NCBI RefSeq assembly: GCF_004208525.1
Contig: NZ_SGIT01000001.1
Span: 1,364,001-1,428,000 of the forward strand
Source: Sphingobacterium corticibacterium
Lineage (GTDB): Bacteria > Bacteroidota > Bacteroidia > Sphingobacteriales > Sphingobacteriaceae
Direction of reading: 5' to 3'
Length of the DNA: 64,000 nucleotides
Shown: piece by piece, positions 26,401 through 34,847 of the stretch
Position numbering within the stretch: position 1 is the stretch's first letter
Layout: the number at the start of each line of letters is the position of its first letter
Program-made: the position numbers and the translations under genes
The notes under the pieces: generated by a model
What the model saw: the letters and a program-made list of their open reading frames with translations, nothing else
What the model was told of the DNA's origin: nothing
Databases searched by the model: none

Positions 26401-26538
26401 AGATTCTGCGAGCCGAACGCTTACACCGGCCAATGGAATCCCGTCTTCATCCTTCACAATCCCAGTAACCTCTCGATTTTGTCCAAAGACGTACACACTG
26501 GATAGAAAGGCAAAAAATAAAAATATGAATTTCCTCAT
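23452..26538 (-). CDS. SusC/RagA-family TonB-dependent outer-membrane transporter
   Basis: 1028 residues: a signal peptide (MRKFIFLFFAFLSSVYVFGQ), a carboxypeptidase-D-like domain (VTGIVKDEDGIPLAGVSV), a TonB-box region (DEVVAVGYGSVRKRDLTGAV), a plug domain with the SusC motif VLKDASSTAIYGSRGSNGV, and a 22-strand barrel ending in a terminal aromatic (GVNVRF). No N-terminal STN domain is present, so it is not itself set up to signal to an anti-sigma factor. It forms a complex with the SusD gene 15 bases downstream. Substrate unknown. Confidence 0.94.
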   Translation of the reverse strand: MRKFIFLFFAFLSSVYVFGQNREVTGIVKDEDGIPLAGVSVRLAESTIGVSTDADGAFRLTIPQEGTHTLAVDLMGYKSKVLSLGRETTLDIVLVVDEAQILDEVVAVGYGSVRKRDLTGAVGSVGGKELQERGTTSAMEALQGTVPGVDINSTSTRPGRSFNIQIRGQNSIAGGNPLYIVDGIATGNIDFLNPADIENIDVLKDASSTAIYGSRGSNGVVIVTTKNAGRPGDTRTTVTYDGYYGVRQLARIPNFMDGREWVDFRTSAFYTYANDQYSLGTPNTILQNSPLLESRLYNEEYEDWLGLGTKTGQQQNHYLGIAGASEKLTYNLGVGYQQEVGNFLKEDLNRYTLKLSVEHKTSDYFSTGASINFVHGVNNAGSEHGYRDILRMPSILYAYDDNGSLIAQPGIATSIQGDGNFTSSPNPLNEINSGTEEIRQYDILSNIFAELRPMENLSIRSTFMPRLNRTRTGRYYGIVPGTRNQDVSYQNNIESLEWTWDNVINYNTLFGDDHKIDVSLIQSAYKTRIEGIQAGANDLPYPSQWYNLFSGSFAPNQSGTSYAETSLLSFAARANYDFKGRYLLTGTVRYDGSSRLRNKWAAFPSMAAAWRISEENFMQDASVVNDLKLRASLGYSGNNNGIEAFGSQLTPQTGSIIWYDFNGDAVRGFLSGPPINPVITWEKTRELNVGVDFSLFNYRVRGNVELYDKLSDGLLMQRTLTVESGVPYMMDNIGSVNNRGVEVGLHTTNISRSDWEWTTSFMFSHNKNQIRSLYGKEEDVVGEARFIGQPIEVIYDYRITGLWRMDQLAEAAQYGQQPGQAIAADTDGNGEITPADRVILGSPYPDWIGSVTSNLRYKNWDLSVNLYTRQGVFVADSFLEEFGPQNTQRGRPKINYDYYIPPGVPRYDWNNWGTHADGSPQAVWGDSGIGNEDAKYPHPQNVGPYYGNNGRYTDASFVKIRNIVMGYSLPSEIVSKWKMSSMRIYANILNPFVFTKYEGWDPEYATTALSNGNGPSNVTYQLGVNVRF

Positions 26539-26943
26539 AAATGATTTGTTTAAGTAAGATGATGTAATTGTGATTGTGTTGCAATGGTGATTAAGCTAGT
26601 CGTAAAAGAAATGACCTGAAGATAAATACCAAATAGATACCATAACGTTTTATTATATGTTTATTTAACTTGGCCAGCCATTTATCCTTCTCTGAAAGAA
26701 GAAAGATAAACAACTAGATTTATAGTATTAGCTTGTTGAAGATAGTTAACTCATCAATAATTCTCGAATTAATCTCCTATTAAAAAAGCGCAATCGTTAC
26801 CGGCAACGTTTCCGAAAGTCTGGCAAACGAAGATATGGTTACAATAGAATATTGTCCATTAGCAGGATAATGAACACAGATAACACTTGCATAGCAAACT
26901 TTATATGCACAAAGGTTCAATTTAAAACACATGATTAGCTTAC
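26539..26943. other. Upstream region of the SusCD pair
   Basis: About 400 non-coding bases between the TPR gene terminator and susC. It must carry the susC promoter (minus strand), but no exact TAnnTTTG box stands out; CTATTTGG at about 26626-26633 (minus strand) is a weak candidate. I see no ORF, tRNA or strong hairpin. Confidence 0.5.
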
Positions 26944-26975
26944 GAAAAAGGGCAGTCCAATATGGACTGCCCTTT
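26944..26975 (-). terminator. Intrinsic terminator of the TPR gene
   Basis: Perfect 13-bp stem AAAGGGCAGTCCA / TGGACTGCCCTTT with a three-base loop, followed on the minus strand by a T-rich tail (TTTTT). It lies 30 bases past the TPR gene stop. Confidence 0.9.
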
Positions 26976-27005
26976 AGCTTTAGAAAATTTTATGGATAGC
27001 TATCG

Positions 27006-27677
27006 CTATTTTAAATTATCTCGATAAACCTTTGCTTTTTTCACTTCCGTTTGGATATCCTTACGAGAAGCATCATAACTAAGTACTTTTTCATAATCAG
27101 CTACCGCCTTGTTATAGGCATCTGTCGCTTTTGCTTTATTGTAATTAGCTACACCTGCTGTACCCGTCAAAATACCGAGATCACGATATGCTATCGCCCT
27201 ATTTTGGTAGAGTTTTGCATCGTTTGGCGTGATCGATACCGCTTTACTGTAATCTTCGATCGCCGTTTTTAATAATTGCTCTTTTGCAGCATTATCTAAT
27301 TTACTCTCACCCGCAACTGCTAAATTACTGCTAGCTTTAGCTTTATAATAATACGCAGACGTATGTTTTGGGTCTAAAGAAATAACTTTCTTAAACGTTT
27401 CGATGGCTTTATTATATTCGCCATTATGGAATTGCGAATATCCCAATAAATACTGTACATCCGGATCGTTTGCTTCCGCAGGAAGTGCTTTTTGCAAATG
27501 GGAGGATGCTGATTTAAAATCACCTTCCAACAACGCTTTCTGACCTAAACGAACATTTGGATTGCTATGCTGAGCCTGTTCTTGCGCCTGAACTGTTAAT
27601 GTAAACAAAGCAAGTGTAGCTGAAGCTAAGCCTAATTTCACTGCTCTCCATGGGTTACTCAAAAATCTCCGTTTCAT
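27006..27677 (-). CDS. Secreted tetratricopeptide-repeat protein
   Basis: 223 residues with a basic N terminus and a hydrophobic signal segment ending in VQAQ (about residues 13-31), then TPR-type repeats: VRLGQKALLEGDFKSASSHLQKAL, VQYLLGYSQFHNGEYNKAIETFKKVISLDPK and two further helical pairs. TPRs are protein-interaction scaffolds; the partner is not shown. The export signal indicates a periplasmic or outer-membrane-associated protein. It is divergent from lon, 295 bases apart, and ends at its own terminator. Confidence 0.88.
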   Translation of the reverse strand: MKRRFLSNPWRAVKLGLASATLALFTLTVQAQEQAQHSNPNVRLGQKALLEGDFKSASSHLQKALPAEANDPDVQYLLGYSQFHNGEYNKAIETFKKVISLDPKHTSAYYYKAKASSNLAVAGESKLDNAAKEQLLKTAIEDYSKAVSITPNDAKLYQNRAIAYRDLGILTGTAGVANYNKAKATDAYNKAVADYEKVLSYDASRKDIQTEVKKAKVYRDNLK

Positions 27678-27881
27678 ATAATTTGTTTTATTCTATGCTA
27701 ATTTTTATCAAACACTATTTTCGTTTGGAATAAATCTCCATTAAATAGTTTAACAACACAACGCGAAGTTATAAACATTTCCACATTTATGCCTAAACAA
27801 AATGTCTTTATTACCTGTCTAGTGCTGCCGATTTAACAGGTTTTATTGTTTATTAACATAAATGATACCAAATTTTAAAGT

Positions 27882-27897
27882 TGGCATTTCTCTTGCA
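27882..27897 (+). promoter_or_regulatory. Sigma-54-like promoter upstream of lon
   Basis: TGGCATTTCTCTTGCA has TGGCA and TTGCA with the exact GG-N10-GC spacing of -24/-12 promoters (consensus TGGCAC...TTGC). The predicted transcript start is near 27908, giving a 64-base leader to the lon ATG. Orientation fits lon. Whether this organism has an RpoN factor cannot be seen in the window. Confidence 0.5.
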
Positions 27898-27971
27898 CAT
27901 ATTGATTCCATTATTACTATCTCAGAAATTAGCAAAAATTCTGACATATTGTCGGAAGAACAAACGTATAT

Positions 27972-30437
27972 ATGAATAAAAACGACACATTTGATATCAA
28001 ACACGTATTTTCTGTCATAAATGAGGACACGGAGTTTTTTCCGTTGTTAAGCTCTCAGGATGAAGAAGAGATGACCAAAGCAGATATACCCGAAATATTA
28101 CCTATACTCCCCTTACGCAACACGGTACTTTTTCCCGGTGTTGTCATCCCTATTACCGTGGGGCGCGACAAATCTATTAAACTAGTAAAGGAAGCGTACA
28201 AAGGTGACCGGACTATCGGCGTCGTGTCTCAAAAAGACATGAATATTGAAGAGCCTACGTTAGACCAACTCTATAAAATCGGTACGGCTGCCAATATCAT
28301 CAAAATATTGCAAATGCCCGATGGCAACACAACGGTCATTATCCAAGGCAAACAGCGATTTAAAATAACCGAAATGGTTGCTGAAGATCCTTATCTAAAA
28401 GCTAAGGTAGAACGGGTTGCGGAGGACAAACCAAAAGTATCTAGCAGGGAGTTTAAAGCACTAATCTCTTCCATTAAGGAGATGGCACTTCAAATTATTC
28501 AGCTCTCCCCACACCTTCCTAGTGAGGCGGGTATGGCGATCAAAAATATTGAAAGTCCAACATTCCTTGTGAATTTTATTTCGTCTAATATGTCTCTGGA
28601 AATAAATCAAAAACAAGAACTTCTAGAGACAAAAGACTTTGTGAAGCGTGCCAAAATCCTATTGGAACACCTCACTACCGAAATCCAAATGCTGGAGCTA
28701 AAAAATCAAATCCAAAACAAAGTTCGGGTAGATTTAGATAAGCAGCAACGAGATTATTTCTTGAACCAGCAACTAAAAACTATCCAGGAAGAGCTTGGAG
28801 GCAATACACCAGACTTGGAAATGCAGGAGTTGGAAGGTCGAGCTAAATTGAAGAAATGGTCGGCAGAAGTACAAAAGCATTTCTATAAAGAACTCGAAAA
28901 GCTCGGGCGCATCAATCCGGCTGCTGCCGATTATTCTGTCCAGATTAATTATTTAGAATTATTGCTTGATTTACCGTGGGGAGAATATACGAAAGACAAC
29001 TTTGATTTAAACAGAGCGATAAAAATCCTGGATAAGGATCACTATGGATTGGAGAAAGTTAAGCAACGTATTATCGAATACCTAGCCGTATTAAAATTAA
29101 AAAATGACATGAAGGCACCTATTCTTTGCTTAGTAGGGCCTCCAGGCGTTGGAAAAACATCTCTTGGAAAATCCATTGCAAAGGCATTAGGACGTAAATA
29201 TACGCGCATGGCGTTAGGTGGAATCCGCGACGAAGCAGAAATCCGTGGGCACCGAAAAACCTATATTGGTGCTATGCCCGGACGTATTATTCAATCACTC
29301 AATAAAGCAGGAACATCCAACCCTGTATTTGTTTTGGACGAGATAGACAAATTAGGTGCAGATTTTAAAGGAGATCCGTCATCGGCCTTGTTGGAAGTAT
29401 TGGATCCAGAGCAAAACACGAATTTTTACGACCACTATGTAGAGATGGAATATGATCTTTCTAAAGTCATGTTTATTGCTACGGCAAATTCATTAAACGG
29501 TATCCAACCAGCTTTATTGGATCGTATGGAGATTATTGAAGTAAATGGCTATACGATCGAAGAAAAAATAGAAATCGCGAAAAAACACCTTCTTCCTAAA
29601 CAACTTCAACAACATGGATTGACAAAAAAGGATATTTCGCTCACAAGCAAAGTGATTGAGAAAATCATTGAGGAATACACCCGAGAATCTGGCGTGCGCG
29701 GTTTAGAAAAGAAAATCGGTTCTATCGTACGGGGGATAGCAACTCGTATCGTTATGGAAAAGGAATACAACCCGAAAATAAACCCACACATGACAGAGGA
29801 AATCCTTGGTGCTCCTCTATTTGATAAAGATCTGTATGAGGACAACGAGATTGCAGGTGTTGTTACAGGGCTTGCTTGGACGGCAGTAGGTGGTGATATT
29901 CTATTTATAGAATCGAGTTTAAGTCCGGGAAAAGGAAAGCTAAACCTAACAGGTAATCTCGGCGACGTGATGAAAGAATCGGCTACTATTGCAATGGCAT
30001 ATCTAAGATCCCATGCGGAAGAATTCGGGATAGACTATCGTGTATTTGACAACTGGGATGTCAATATCCACGTCCCAGCTGGTGCCACGCCAAAAGATGG
30101 TCCTTCGGCGGGTGTAACAATGTTAACCGCACTAACCTCTCTTTTCACACAACGAAAGGTGAAAGAAAAACTGGCCATGACTGGAGAAATTACCTTACGC
30201 GGCCGCGTCCTTCCTGTTGGTGGTATACAGGAAAAAATTCTAGCTGCCAAGCGTGCAAACATTAAGGAGATCATATTGTGTAAAACGAACGAGAAAGATG
30301 TTTTGGAAATTAAGGAAGACTATGTTAAAGATTTACAATTCCATTATGTAACCAAAATGTCTGAAGTCATCGATATTGCGCTTTTAAAGCAGCACGTTAA
30401 GCATCCGAAGGATTTGAATCATACAAATACAAATTAA
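27972..30437 (+). CDS. lon: ATP-dependent Lon protease
   Basis: 821 residues. Lon degrades misfolded and regulatory proteins in the cytosol. Order: N-terminal LON substrate domain (IPEILPILPLRNTVLFPGVVIPI, about 39-240), coiled-coil linker, AAA+ module with Walker A GPPGVGKTS (about 389) and Walker B VFVLDEIDKLG, and the C-terminal protease with the Ser/Lys dyad S712 (PKDGPSAG) and K755 (GGIQEKILAAKRA). It is full length. The ATG at 27972 is preceded by a near-consensus sigma-54 motif 75-90 bases upstream, and an intrinsic terminator follows immediately. Confidence 0.97.
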   Translation: MNKNDTFDIKHVFSVINEDTEFFPLLSSQDEEEMTKADIPEILPILPLRNTVLFPGVVIPITVGRDKSIKLVKEAYKGDRTIGVVSQKDMNIEEPTLDQLYKIGTAANIIKILQMPDGNTTVIIQGKQRFKITEMVAEDPYLKAKVERVAEDKPKVSSREFKALISSIKEMALQIIQLSPHLPSEAGMAIKNIESPTFLVNFISSNMSLEINQKQELLETKDFVKRAKILLEHLTTEIQMLELKNQIQNKVRVDLDKQQRDYFLNQQLKTIQEELGGNTPDLEMQELEGRAKLKKWSAEVQKHFYKELEKLGRINPAAADYSVQINYLELLLDLPWGEYTKDNFDLNRAIKILDKDHYGLEKVKQRIIEYLAVLKLKNDMKAPILCLVGPPGVGKTSLGKSIAKALGRKYTRMALGGIRDEAEIRGHRKTYIGAMPGRIIQSLNKAGTSNPVFVLDEIDKLGADFKGDPSSALLEVLDPEQNTNFYDHYVEMEYDLSKVMFIATANSLNGIQPALLDRMEIIEVNGYTIEEKIEIAKKHLLPKQLQQHGLTKKDISLTSKVIEKIIEEYTRESGVRGLEKKIGSIVRGIATRIVMEKEYNPKINPHMTEEILGAPLFDKDLYEDNEIAGVVTGLAWTAVGGDILFIESSLSPGKGKLNLTGNLGDVMKESATIAMAYLRSHAEEFGIDYRVFDNWDVNIHVPAGATPKDGPSAGVTMLTALTSLFTQRKVKEKLAMTGEITLRGRVLPVGGIQEKILAAKRANIKEIILCKTNEKDVLEIKEDYVKDLQFHYVTKMSEVIDIALLKQHVKHPKDLNHTNTN

Positions 30438-30443
30438 TCCCAT

Positions 30444-30473
30444 AAGCCCGCACATCGCAAAGCGGGCTTTTTT
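30444..30473 (+). terminator. Intrinsic terminator of lon
   Basis: Stem AAGCCCGC / GCGGGCTT with a ten-base loop and a T6 tail, seven bases after the lon stop codon. Confidence 0.9.
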
Positions 30474-30516
30474 AGAAAGTCGTGAATGCAAAGCATTTTA
30501 TTTACGTTTGGAATCA

Positions 30517-31005
30517 ATGATTGAACTTTATACAGATGGCGCATCAAGCGGCAATCCAGGCCCAGGAGGGTACGGTACGATATTAAGAACGGTTTATCAA
30601 GGCAATAATCCCGTATTTCAAGGCAAACTTATTGAAAAGGAATTTTTCGGCGGTTTTAGAAAAACCACGAACAATCGTATGGAGCTCTTGGCTGTAATAG
30701 TAGGTCTGGAAGCCCTAAAAAATACAAATCAAAAAGTCACTATATATTCGGACTCCAAATATGTTATTGACGCCATCGATAAAAAGTGGGTATACGGCTG
30801 GATGCAAAAGGGATTTCAGGGCAAAAAAAATAAAGATCTTTGGCTGAAATTGATGAATTTGTACAAACAACATCAAATTAAGTTAGTATGGGTAAAAGGG
30901 CATGCCGGACATCCGTTGAATGAACGTTGTGATCAACTAGCCGTAAAAGCTTCAAAAGATAAAGCTAATTGGAAGATTGATACGGTGTTTGAAGAGACAA
31001 TATAG
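30517..31005 (+). CDS. rnhA: Ribonuclease HI
   Basis: 162 residues from the ATG at 30517; a TTG nine bases earlier is less likely. RNase HI cuts the RNA strand of RNA-DNA hybrids. Catalytic carboxylates are in place: YTDGASSGNPGPGG (first Asp), NNRMELLAV (Glu), YSDSKYVIDAI (Asp) and GHAGHPLNERCDQLA (His/Asp). The family length is normal. It follows lon after a terminator and is convergent with the SIMPL-domain gene, six bases apart. Confidence 0.96.
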   Translation: MIELYTDGASSGNPGPGGYGTILRTVYQGNNPVFQGKLIEKEFFGGFRKTTNNRMELLAVIVGLEALKNTNQKVTIYSDSKYVIDAIDKKWVYGWMQKGFQGKKNKDLWLKLMNLYKQHQIKLVWVKGHAGHPLNERCDQLAVKASKDKANWKIDTVFEETI

Positions 31006-31010
31006 AGATA

Positions 31011-31745
31011 TTATTTCGCTGTATAACTTGTTTTTACCGTAATATTCGCCGTTTTATTTCGAGCAGTAGTATTAAATGCGCCCCCATACGAATATTCCTC
31101 ATTGTCATTCTGCCCCGTTATTTGGAAGATTCCTAAATCGGCTTTAATCAAATCCCCTAAAGAGGAACCCGCCTCGGTCGCAATGTTTGAAGCACGTTGT
31201 TTTGCATTTTCGGAAGCTTGGGAAATCAATTCTAATTTTAGGTCTTCCAATTTCGAATAGTAATAGTTAGGAGAGTTTGAACTCAACTCGATACCTTGCG
31301 AAATCAACGTCGATATTTCCCGCGATGCATTATCGACTTTATCCAGATCTTTCGATTCCACACTCACATTTTGCAGCAAATTATACCCCGTAAATATATT
31401 AGATCGATTTCCCTGTCCGTCGGTTTGATAGGAAAACTCCCTGTTGATATTTACTGCGTTGAATAATATTTCCTTTGCATCAATACCTTGCCGCTCTAGA
31501 AATTGCCGTACTAAATCCCGGTCTCTTTTTAATTGTTCTGAAGCAGCACTTAAATCCATGGATTTCCGGCTAAATGAAGCAGACCATTTTACAATGTCCG
31601 ATTCAAAATCCTTTTTCGCATTTCCCGTAACGTTTATTGTATTACTAATTTTGTATTTATATTTATAGGCATTCGCCAATACCGCGGCGAAAATCACGAT
31701 CGCCAGCGCTCCGATTACAGCTGCAATTATACTATTTGATTTCAT
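31011..31745 (-). CDS. SIMPL-domain (DUF541) exported protein
   Basis: 244 residues: an N-terminal membrane anchor or signal segment (about 8-26, IIAAVIGALAIVIFAAVLAN), then a SIMPL domain with the characteristic NTINVTGNAKKDFESDIVKW start and a final TANITVKTSY strand. SIMPL/BP26-like proteins form oligomeric channels or rings in the periplasm; their role is not well understood. It is monocistronic and ends six bases from the rnhA stop, with no obvious terminator between. Confidence 0.88.
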   Translation of the reverse strand: MKSNSIIAAVIGALAIVIFAAVLANAYKYKYKISNTINVTGNAKKDFESDIVKWSASFSRKSMDLSAASEQLKRDRDLVRQFLERQGIDAKEILFNAVNINREFSYQTDGQGNRSNIFTGYNLLQNVSVESKDLDKVDNASREISTLISQGIELSSNSPNYYYSKLEDLKLELISQASENAKQRASNIATEAGSSLGDLIKADLGIFQITGQNDNEEYSYGGAFNTTARNKTANITVKTSYTAK

Positions 31746-31956
31746 CTGTTTATTTTTTGTTTTTTAGATGTCAGATGGAATTGTACACCAATTTCCATGC
31801 CTAAAATAAGTTGACTTTTTACATTTTAATTATTACTTTCAACGCAAATTAGTTCGTTCATCCCCGATGACACCTGCTGGACTATTACCTCAAGAAGGAT
31901 ATCAATAAGTATCCAGTCTATGCAAGCTTCGTCACTATCAAAAATAATTTAATTAG

Positions 31957-34707
31957 ATGAAAATTAGTATAGCGTCTACTTTAAGTATCTTATTACTCCT
32001 ATCCACCGGTTTATTTGCACAAAAACAACCATTAGATCACCGCGTTTATGATAGTTGGAAGAGCATTGTCAATGCAGACGTTAGCAAGACAGGAAAATTT
32101 ATCCAATATCAGATTACGCCACAAGAAGGTGATGCAATTTTTGAACTCAAAAATAAGGACAATGAGCTCCTTTTTTCTTTACCCCGTGTTACCGACGCAA
32201 AACTCACACAGGAGGAGTCTTTCCTCATTGGTAAGATAAAACCTCTTTTCGAAGAAACAAGACAGGCAAAAATCAAAAAGAAAAAAAATGCGGATATGCC
32301 GAAGGATTCTTTAATTATCGTCGACATTCAACATAGAGATCAATGGAAAATCCCAGCTGTGAAGGCCTACAAACTCGCCCAGAATAAAAATGAGTATGTC
32401 GCGTTTTTGAGTTCGACTTCTGATTCCATTTCTATCCTGCACGTGCGCAACCTTCTCACCGGCGATACACTAAATTTTTGTAAAGTCGATCAATTTGTAT
32501 GGAGTCCGAACGAGGATTTCCTTTTATTTTCGAAGAAAAATGAACCAAAGGATTCTCTTTCGACGGATGCGGGACTCTATCTCTTTGATATAACGGACAA
32601 AAAATTGAAGAAAATCAGTAACGGTCAAGGCAACTATAAAGAACTGCTTTTTGATGATAACGGTAGACAACTTGCCTTTCTCGCAGACAAAACGCCGGAA
32701 AAATCACTTCTCAAAAATTTCAAGCTTTACTATTATACTCCTCAATTAGACACGGCTCGCATCATCGCTAGTCAACAAAGTATCGGCATGCCCTCCCAAT
32801 GGTATGTGAGTGGTGACGGGGAACTTAAATTCAGTGCGAATGGCAAAAAGCTATTTTTTGGGCTAGCACCGATTCCAAAAATAAAAGATACCACCTTAGT
32901 CGATTTCGAACACGCACAGATAGACATCTGGCATTGGAAAGATGATTATATTCAGCCGCAGCAACTCGCCAACCTAAAACGGGATAAAAGGAAAAATTTC
33001 CTGTCCGTAATTTATCCCAATAATGGTAACCGTATCGTACCACTTGTTGACGAGACAGTCAATCGCACCCATATTACAGACAAAGATGATAACGAATGGG
33101 TATTGGCAGCATCTGATTTTGGCAAACGCATAGCCACACAATGGGAAGGTTTTGCGCCAACCGATATATATGTCGTATCCACGCTATCCGGCCAAAAGCG
33201 AACTGTAAAGGAGAATCTAAATGGTTATGCCTATTTATCACCAAAAGGAGATTTTGTACTCTATTTTAATCGTGAAACCGGTAATTGGCATAGCTATCAC
33301 ATTTCCTCTGGAAAAATGGTTCTGTTAAATGATGGTTTGCCGGTGAATTTCGTTGACGAAGAAAATGATTCACCTACCTTACCCGGCGCTTATGGTATAG
33401 CCGGCTGGTCTAACAATGGCGAAGATGTATACATTTATGATCGATATGATATATGGAAATTTGATTTAGCAGGAAAACAAAAAGAACTCCTCACCAACGG
33501 TGAAGGTCGTGCAACCCAAACCATTTTCCGCTATATCGATTTAAACCGAAACGATAATCCTCGATACAAGACAACACTTATTCCTGATAAACAAGATATT
33601 TTTATCACAGGATTTAACGAAAGCACCAAATATAACGGGGTGTATACGATAAATACTGCCAAAAGTAGAAAGCCAAATGAAATCTTTTCTACTGAATATA
33701 CATTTCGAAACTTCAAGAGTACATCAGATGGAGAAACCATTATATATACGAAAGAAAATTATAATTATTCGCCCGATTTATATGTAAGCAAACGATTCAA
33801 AAACGAATCGCGTCTTACCGATATAAATCCACAACAAGCAACGTACAACTGGGGAACAGCAGAATTGGTTCGATGGACGACACCCTCTGGCTTTGAGGCT
33901 GAGGGTATTTTATATAAACCCGAGAACTTTGATCCGAACAAGAAATATCCCATTATAGCTTATTTCTATGAAAAGTTAAGCAACGGATTATATACGTATC
34001 ATGCTCCCGCTCCCACGCCTTCCCGATTGAATATTCCTTATTATGTAAGTAACGAATATTTGGTATTTGCACCCGATATTCATTATGAAATCGGATATCC
34101 AGGAAAATCCGCGGAGGAATATGTAAATTCTGGCATGCGTTATTTGGCACAGAATTCTTGGGTGGATTCTACCAAAATGGCCATTCAGGGACAAAGTTGG
34201 GGTGGTTACCAGGTAGCGCATCTGATCACACGGACGAGTATGTATGCTGCAGCATGGAGTGGCGCACCTGTCGTCAATATGACATCAGCTTATGGTGGTA
34301 TCCGTTGGCAGAGTGGCATGTCCAGACAGTTCCAGTACGAACGGACACAATCGCGTATCGGAAAAACGCTATGGGAGGACCGTGACCTTTATATAGAAAA
34401 TTCTCCGCTATTCTTTTTGGATCGTGTAACTACACCTGTTGCAATTATGCACAATGACAGTGATGGTGCGGTACCTTGGTATCAAGGTATCGAGATGTTC
34501 ACCGCCTTACGACGTTTACAGAAGCCCGTTTGGCTACTAAATTATAATGGTGACGAGCACAACCTTATGAAAAGACAAAACCGAAAAGATATCCAAATTC
34601 GGCAAGCGCAGTTCTTTGACCACTTCCTAAAAGACAAACCTGCTGCCAAATGGATAGAATATGGTGTTCCGGCCACAGAAAAAGGAATAGACTGGGGATT
34701 TGATTAA
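31957..34707 (+). CDS. S9-family prolyl oligopeptidase-like serine peptidase
   Basis: 916 residues with an N-terminal signal peptide (ISIASTLSILLLLSTGLFAQ), a long beta-propeller-like middle and a C-terminal alpha/beta-hydrolase peptidase domain. Catalytic residues can be placed: Ser in GQSWGGYQ, Asp in HNDSDGAVPW and His in NGDEHNLM. Such secreted S9 enzymes trim peptides in the periplasm or outer membrane. It stands alone between the SIMPL gene and glnN. The exact specificity (prolyl versus acylaminoacyl) is not evident. Confidence 0.92.
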   Translation: MKISIASTLSILLLLSTGLFAQKQPLDHRVYDSWKSIVNADVSKTGKFIQYQITPQEGDAIFELKNKDNELLFSLPRVTDAKLTQEESFLIGKIKPLFEETRQAKIKKKKNADMPKDSLIIVDIQHRDQWKIPAVKAYKLAQNKNEYVAFLSSTSDSISILHVRNLLTGDTLNFCKVDQFVWSPNEDFLLFSKKNEPKDSLSTDAGLYLFDITDKKLKKISNGQGNYKELLFDDNGRQLAFLADKTPEKSLLKNFKLYYYTPQLDTARIIASQQSIGMPSQWYVSGDGELKFSANGKKLFFGLAPIPKIKDTTLVDFEHAQIDIWHWKDDYIQPQQLANLKRDKRKNFLSVIYPNNGNRIVPLVDETVNRTHITDKDDNEWVLAASDFGKRIATQWEGFAPTDIYVVSTLSGQKRTVKENLNGYAYLSPKGDFVLYFNRETGNWHSYHISSGKMVLLNDGLPVNFVDEENDSPTLPGAYGIAGWSNNGEDVYIYDRYDIWKFDLAGKQKELLTNGEGRATQTIFRYIDLNRNDNPRYKTTLIPDKQDIFITGFNESTKYNGVYTINTAKSRKPNEIFSTEYTFRNFKSTSDGETIIYTKENYNYSPDLYVSKRFKNESRLTDINPQQATYNWGTAELVRWTTPSGFEAEGILYKPENFDPNKKYPIIAYFYEKLSNGLYTYHAPAPTPSRLNIPYYVSNEYLVFAPDIHYEIGYPGKSAEEYVNSGMRYLAQNSWVDSTKMAIQGQSWGGYQVAHLITRTSMYAAAWSGAPVVNMTSAYGGIRWQSGMSRQFQYERTQSRIGKTLWEDRDLYIENSPLFFLDRVTTPVAIMHNDSDGAVPWYQGIEMFTALRRLQKPVWLLNYNGDEHNLMKRQNRKDIQIRQAQFFDHFLKDKPAAKWIEYGVPATEKGIDWGFD

Positions 34708-34794
34708 AAAAAATATACATTTTCAAAAATAAAACACCCAAAAAACAAAAATCATCTATTTTTTTTCATTTTTTTACGGTATTTCCAAAAAATG

Positions 34795-34810
34795 GTGTAC
34801 TTTTACACCG
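34795..34810 (+). promoter_or_regulatory. Dyad GGTGTA-CTTT-TACACC before glnN
   Basis: A perfect 6-bp inverted repeat 38 bases before the glnN ATG. TACTTTTA inside it resembles the -7 box TAnnTTTG (last base differs), so promoter and operator may coincide. The surrounding sequence is poly-T/A rich. Confidence 0.4.
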
Positions 34811-34847
34811 AAAAAACAACCGAAACTATAAAAATAACATAAAAAAA

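Noticed and set aside
25982-26557. 191-codon plus-strand frame opposite the 5' end of susC
   Set aside because: It is an antisense shadow of the conserved plug and carboxypeptidase-like domains, with no own domain or start signal.
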